From Symbiotaphrina buchneri (taxonomy: Eukaryota; Ascomycota; Symbiotaphrinales; Symbiotaphrinaceae): 64,000 nucleotides of DNA. The notes beneath the pieces are model-generated. The model did not search any database and had not been told where the DNA came from. It was given only the letters and a program-made list of their open reading frames with translations. Position 1 is the first letter of the stretch, and each line of letters starts with the position of its first letter. The position numbers were made by a program, and so were the translations under genes. This document shows positions 59,446 through 64,000 of this stretch, one piece after another. The stretch spans positions 124,001-188,000 of the forward strand of contig BCIG01000021.1 in NCBI GenBank assembly GCA_001599915.1. The letters run 5' to 3'.

Positions 59446-59825
59446 AATGGTTAGTCTGGTTGTAACAAACAGGTGGGCAGGAGGTTTGCACTGACTCAAG
59501 GTGCTATTCTAAACTGCTGCTGGTGTTCTAGTATACAGTGTGCGCGTCTGAAGTGCCGACTCCTCGCTTCGTCTAGGGCTAAACCCTAGGCGTTAGGCCC
59601 GATCCGATCCCCTAGGCTGGCGCCCTTCCTCCGCGTGCAACACTGGTTGTCATGAAAGGAAATCAGTCAGAAACAACGTTTCAACAACGTTGTACATAGC
59701 ATATATAGAATCAGCAGACTTATAGGACTTATATAATTAACTACACCAAATTCCGACCGAAATTACTATCTTCAAGTCATTGGAAAAGCTTCAAGCAATC
59801 TATCTGAACAGTCTCGCTGGCGATG
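59446..59825. other. Right subterminal region of the MULE-like element
   Basis: About 380 bases of near-normal composition between the transposase remnant and the right TIR. It includes a GC-rich patch at about 59560-59635 with a CTAGGG-CTAAA-CCCTAG hairpin, and a short ACAACGTT repeat near 59680. Confidence 0.5.
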
Positions 59826-59934
59826 ATGGTGCTCGCCATACTAATTTGGTAGGGGTTTTCATAGGCGATGTGGTTAAAATTCGGTAACTTTTTCGGTTAA
59901 AAAACTTTTGATTTCAACGCTCCTGAAGCACTCC
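59826..59934 (-). repeat. Right terminal inverted repeat of the MULE-like element
   Basis: Reverse complement of the left TIR at 48329-48440; ends immediately before the target duplication at 59935. Confidence 0.88.
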
Positions 59935-59944
59935 GGTTAGTCCG
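59935..59944. repeat. Right 10-bp target-site duplication of the outer element
   Basis: GGTTAGTCCG, exact copy of 48319-48328. Confidence 0.85.
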
Positions 59945-60225
59945 TACGGGGTACAGTAAGGTTCCTAGGGCGGCGATAAGCCTTGTAAGGGTGCCCTAGT
60001 ACACTCTAGCTGATGCTTGGTAGGTTAAGGTAAGGATGCGGAACTCATACACAGGCCAATCATTGTGACGGACAAGTGAAATTTGTGTTTCCGTTGATGT
60101 AAATGACAGTCAAACCAGAAATGTCATAATTCGCCGTTTAGGCACTCCGAGAGCTATATAATCCCCAGCGAAACCTCCCCGCCAAAACCCCACAATAGTA
60201 CGCCAGCCGGCACCGTAGTCGTCCA

Positions 60226-63200
60226 CTAGATCGAGACAAAGAAGCTCTTTTCGCCCTCCTCTGGCTTGACAAATGCCCGCTTGAGGATAGGGTCGGCGCA
60301 GGAGACCCTGATGCGCTCTGGCGTCGCCGGGCTCCTGAGACTCAGGACACTCTCCTCGCCAAACTCCTTCCGGGCCGCTTTCAGCGCATCGCGGATGGCG
60401 AAGAAGACGACGCTGCCCAGAGAGGCGGCTCGCCGACGCCGCGGGACCGCTGGATGGTCCGCAGGTTCTCCCATTGCACGTCCTTGAGCAAGCTCACGTT
60501 GAAGACCTGCGGGATGTCCCTGAATCCGGGGATCTTGTACGTGCCCGGCCCGCGCGTGAAGATCTGGCCCGACGCCCGATGCCAGAGCGACTCCTCGGTG
60601 GTGAAGAGGCCCTGTCCTTGGATGAAGGCACCCTCGATCTGACCGTAGTCGATGGCCGGATTGATGGAGCGACCGACGTCCATCTTGATGTCGGCTCGCA
60701 GGCACGTCCAGTCACCGATGAGCGTATCAATCTGCACTTCGGCCGCCGCCACGCCTTGCGTGAAGTAGTAGAACATCTGACCCGTGTTCTCACCCCACAC
60801 ATAACCCACGTCGGGCGTCCGATAGAACCCATTGGCGGAAAGATTGACACGGTCAAAGTAAGCGGCGGATGCAAGCTTCGACATGGGCGCATCGGCACCA
60901 AATTTTTCGCGATACGGAGCTAGCCGCTGGTTGATCTGCTCGCACGCGTTGAAGATGGCGTAGCCGTTCAAGTCGCTTGGTGCCGATGCGGCTGTCGACG
61001 AGGTGTTAGCCACTGTGTTGGTAGCTGTCTCGGAAATGTGGACATTCTCCAAAGGCACCTTCAGGGCTTCGGCAGCGATCATTGTCATCTTTGTGTGGAG
61101 GCCCTGCCCCATTTCTGTGCCGCCATGGGCGACGAGGACCGACCCGTCGTGATATATATGCACGAGCGCGCCGGCTTGGTTGAGGAAGAGTGCGGTAAAG
61201 GATATCCCAAACTTGGTGGGAATCAATGACAAACCACGCTTCTGCCATTTGTGCGTCTTATTAAACTCATCAACAGCCTGCCGTCGTTCAGCGTACTTGG
61301 TTTCCTCTTGAACTTGCTTCCACATGATCGGTACATGGAAATCCTTCAGTTCCTGGTTGTAGTGGGTTATGTCATGATCCTCGTACATGTTGATCGTTCT
61401 CAGCTTCTCCACTGGGATATGTAGGTGGTCGGCAATCTCCTCCATGAATGACTCGCATATAAACATGCCCTGCGGTCCACCAAATCCTCTGAATGCTGAA
61501 TTCGAGACGGTGTTTGTCTTTGCGATGCGACCTCGCACGAACACATTCGGGATGTTATAGACCCCGTCCACGTGGGATAAGGCTCGCTCCACAACAGCGC
61601 CACTTAGGTCTTGTGACCACCCGCCATTGCAAAAGATATCTGCATCCAGAGCGACAAGCTTCCCATCATTATTCACGCCCACTTTCCAACGTCCAAGGAA
61701 GGGATGCCTTTGGCCGGATGTCATGATGTCCTCATCACGATTCAGCATGCAGCGAACAGGGCGCTTATGCTTGTTCGCTGCCGTGGCCACGATTGAAGCT
61801 AGTTGAATGGACCGCGTCTCCTTGCCTCCAAAGCCACCTCCAAGACGCTTAACCCTAGAAACCACCTTGTTCGCTGCTACATTACATACCTGAGCAACAT
61901 AGGTTTGGCTGTCATATCGTTAGCGTGGGTCTGGCAGACGCGGCTGAGTTGCTTACGTCTCGGTTGGGTTCTGAGTGCTACTCCAAACCTCTACCTCGCC
62001 ATCTTCTGGTTTTGGGATAACAACGCATGCCATAGTTTCGAGGTAGAAGTGTTCTTGGCCGCCCATGCGGGCGACACCCGTAAAAACATGATCTGCATCC
62101 TTGAAAGCAGCTTCTGGGTCGCCATTCTTGATAAACTTGTAATGGCTGAAATAGCTGTCGTGTTCGATAGCTTCCTCTATCGTAAAGATGGCTGGAAGTT
62201 CCTCGTAGTCTACCTTAACGGCGCGTGCGCCTGCAGCTGCATGTTGCGCGGAATCTGCTAGAATGAGTCCAATTGGTTGTCCCGCTGTATAAACTTCATC
62301 GACGGCGAAGAAAACTTCGTCCCGAGAAGGAGCTCCCCACCAGTTGGCATCGGCGGAGGGGAGATCAGAATGATTGACAAAATCAACTACACCCGGAAGT
62401 TCCAAGGCGGGAGCATAATCGATGTTCAGTATCTTTGCATGAGCTTTGGTGGACAGCACCAAGCAGCCGTACAGCTCATTCTTCTGCACAGGAATGTCAT
62501 CCGTATACTGAGCCTGGCCGGTGCACTGCTTCAGTGCAGCGACGTGTTCATGGGGCTTTCCAAGGATTTGTTGTTGGTATGCTACCGTCGAGTCATGATC
62601 TTTCTTGCCGAAAGATATTATTCTTTCAATTTCACCAATAGCTTGCGCGTCGAGATCTGCTTCTGTTACCTGCAATTCCGCAAGCACTTCGTGATAGAAC
62701 TTGTAAAAGAAACTGAATGCAAGCGACTTCCGATAGATTGCCATGCCTCCCGGCACGCCGAACCTTAGGTTGAAGTCTTCTTCCAAGGCGTTCATTGTGC
62801 CTTCCAAAGTCGCAGGATCTGTCCATTTCTTTCCGATAAGATATGCTTGAGCTTTTTTTGCGGGGATCGTAACAGGAGCCATGCCCCCATAGATCAAATT
62901 AACGTTCTGCACAACATGCTCGTCGTCCAAGGCAACTCGGAGAGCGGCGTTGACTATGGCGATGTCGTCATCCTTCCGCTTCGCCTGTTTGTAGGCTCGC
63001 ATGTATTCGCCTTTATCATTTGTGACAGGAACACGAATGCTGGCAATGATCGCATCTGGATCAAGGGCAGTAGCTCGGTAGCCCTTGAAGAACTGAGACA
63101 TAGGAATTTCAGTTTCGCCTCTCACCGATTTAGCGAGGAGGATTGCATTAGCAGCCATGAATACAGGGTTGAGATCGGAAATGGGGGATGCAGTGGCCAG

Positions 63201-64000
63201 GTTTCCTGCAGGAGTGCCCACATTCCGGATCTGCCTTCCAGCAAAATAGCGCAATTGCTTATGGATGGCGGCAAAGACCTGCCCTCTCACAGGACCATAG
63301 TGCTCTTCTGCTTCCTTGGCGATGTTCTCCAAATCGGTCAGGGTGACATTTCCTCCAATTTCAAGATGGTCGTCATGGAGCGAGTATTGCCGCAACTCAT
63401 GAATATCACCAACGAAAACCGAGGCAGTGTATTGCATGGCCTTGAACTTGATCTCAATCTGTGTTTCGGTGCTTCCTCCAATAACCTTTGCCCCTGGATA
63501 GGCGCTCTTGATCTCTAAGAGCTGTTGCAGTGTCACTGGGCGAAACCACTTCTTGCGCTTGTTTCCGAAGGCTAATGGTTTGAACTCATGTTTGCGTAGA
63601 GCGGTGGGAATATGAGCTCCGTGTCTGGCTTATACTCAATGAAACCCGGGGGCGTGAAGCTCTTAATCGGTTGGTCTTCGAACGTGCCATTACTGCCGTC
63701 TTTGCAGCAGGCACCGTCTATTTTGCGGCTACCGCTGTCCATACAGCAACCAGAACCTCCGTTCTGTTTCGCCATGCCGCAGCTCCTCTTGTTACTGAAC
63801 GTCTGCGCCGCGTCCAGGATAGGACGGTAACCAGTGCATCGACACAGATTGCCATCGAAAGCCTCCTCTACACGGTGTTCCGATGGATCGGAGTCATTGC
63901 GCAGGAGGGCATACATGCTCTGTTGTTGGAAGGGTCAGCTCTCCATGATAGCAACGGACGGATGTTCTAACCATGACGATGCCTGGTGTGCAGAACCCGC
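60226..64000 (-). CDS. Xanthine dehydrogenase (purine catabolism), partial at the window edge, with two frame disruptions
   Basis: Minus strand. Exons: beyond 64000 to 63972, 63919 to 61957, and 61908 to 60226, with introns 63971-63920 and 61956-61909. Seen in order: the end of the 2Fe-2S domains (GFCTPGIVM-SMYALLRND, FDGNLCRCTGYRPILDA), the FAD domain (AKVIGGSTETQIEIKFKAMQ, GTPAGNLATASPISDLNPVF) and the molybdopterin domain (GGGFGGKET, FRGFGGPQGMF, the catalytic Glu in RGVGEPP). The enzyme oxidises hypoxanthine and xanthine to urate with NAD+; A. nidulans hxA is the relative. Two oddities: near 63605 and near 60428 the frame shifts by one missing base each, and homology continues in the other frame (LRKHEFKPLAFGNKRKKW; LGSVVFFAIRDALKAARKEF). 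No intron explains either. So the copy is either damaged or carries assembly errors. Confidence 0.93.

Larger units (their letters stand above)
48329..59934. mobile_element. Mutator-like (MULE) DNA transposon with nested insertions
   Basis: Terminal inverted repeats of about 108 bp (48329-48440 and 59826-59934) are nearly identical after the first ~25 bases. They include GCGTTGAAATCAAAAGTTTT and TACCAAATTAGTATG. They are flanked by the 10-bp duplication GGTTAGTCCG. Long TIRs plus a 9-11 bp duplication point to Mutator rather than hAT (8 bp, short TIRs) or Helitron. Removing the inner inserts (50277-58347) leaves about 3.5 kb, a normal MULE size. The interior is heavily AT-biased by RIP. Remains of a plus-strand protein can be seen at both ends: an ATG at 48727 reading MDPTKEEKEI before an early stop, and a lysine-rich C-terminal end (KSTRKSSKKKKS, stop at 59443-59445). 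I could not read a DDE domain in the decayed part, so the superfamily call rests on the ends. Confidence 0.75.

Noticed and set aside
48329-59934. Giant virus-like element (Polinton/Maverick) or Starship-type cargo element
   Set aside because: The size comes from nested insertions. The target duplication is 10 bp, not 6 bp, and no capsid, packaging ATPase, DNA polymerase or tyrosine-recombinase gene is seen.
48329-59934. hAT or Helitron assignment of the outer element
   Set aside because: TIRs of about 108 bp with a 10-bp duplication do not fit hAT (8 bp, short TIRs) or Helitrons (no TIR or duplication).
1-64000. tRNA, rRNA or CRISPR features
   Set aside because: No tRNA-like cloverleaf signatures or rRNA blocks were recognised, and CRISPR arrays are not expected or seen in this eukaryotic sequence.

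Overview
This window is chromosomal DNA of a filamentous ascomycete (Pezizomycotina, most likely Eurotiomycetes). The genes have short introns of about 45-100 nt with GT-AG ends. They encode typical fungal proteins: squalene synthase, alpha-aminoadipate reductase, an AcuK-type zinc-cluster factor, Prm1, Mob1, Spo22 and CENP-Q. The repeats are extremely AT-rich and TpA-rich, as left by repeat-induced point mutation (RIP). I could not name a species.

Layout. 1-4.1 kb is repeat DNA: a non-coding unit of about 0.75 kb in several alternating orientations, then AT-rich decayed sequence. 4.6-48.0 kb is an ordinary gene-dense block of 17 genes: GH63 glucosidase-like (+), ATP5/OSCP (-), MOB1 (-), RGP1 (-), an mpaB/DUF2236 oxygenase (-), RRG9 (+), a MAPKBP1/WDR62-like WD40 protein (+), a low-complexity unknown (-), SPO22/ZIP4 (-), acuK (-), CENP-Q/Fta7 (-), COX11 (-), NRK1 (+), LYS2 (-), a type II membrane protein (+), PRM1 (+) and ERG9 (-). 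48.3-59.9 kb is a nested transposon island. 60.2 kb to the window end holds most of a xanthine dehydrogenase gene (-), which runs off the right edge.

The most striking structure is the island. An outer element with TIRs of about 108 bp and a 10-bp target duplication (Mutator/MULE-like, about 3.5 kb without insertions) holds a 294-bp inverted repeat that is near-perfect between its arms. In the loop of that repeat sits a 7.3-kb Ty3/gypsy chromovirus-type fossil with 182-bp LTRs and a 5-bp target duplication. The arms of the inverted repeat differ at one base, while the LTRs of the element between them are only about 90% identical. RIP alone does not obviously explain this.

Several host genes also look unusual. 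Xanthine dehydrogenase has two single-base frame disruptions. acuK has an in-frame TAG before its conserved C-terminus. LYS2 lacks the N-terminal region of about 200 residues usual for the family. PRM1 has a splice donor whose phase does not fit. These could be real lesions or consensus errors in the assembly. Short TACCTT/AAGGTA hexamer clusters occur again and again in the intergenic spacers. The genes are housekeeping loci from different pathways (mitochondrial assembly, sterol and lysine synthesis, meiosis, kinetochore, NAD salvage); I see no metabolic cluster.
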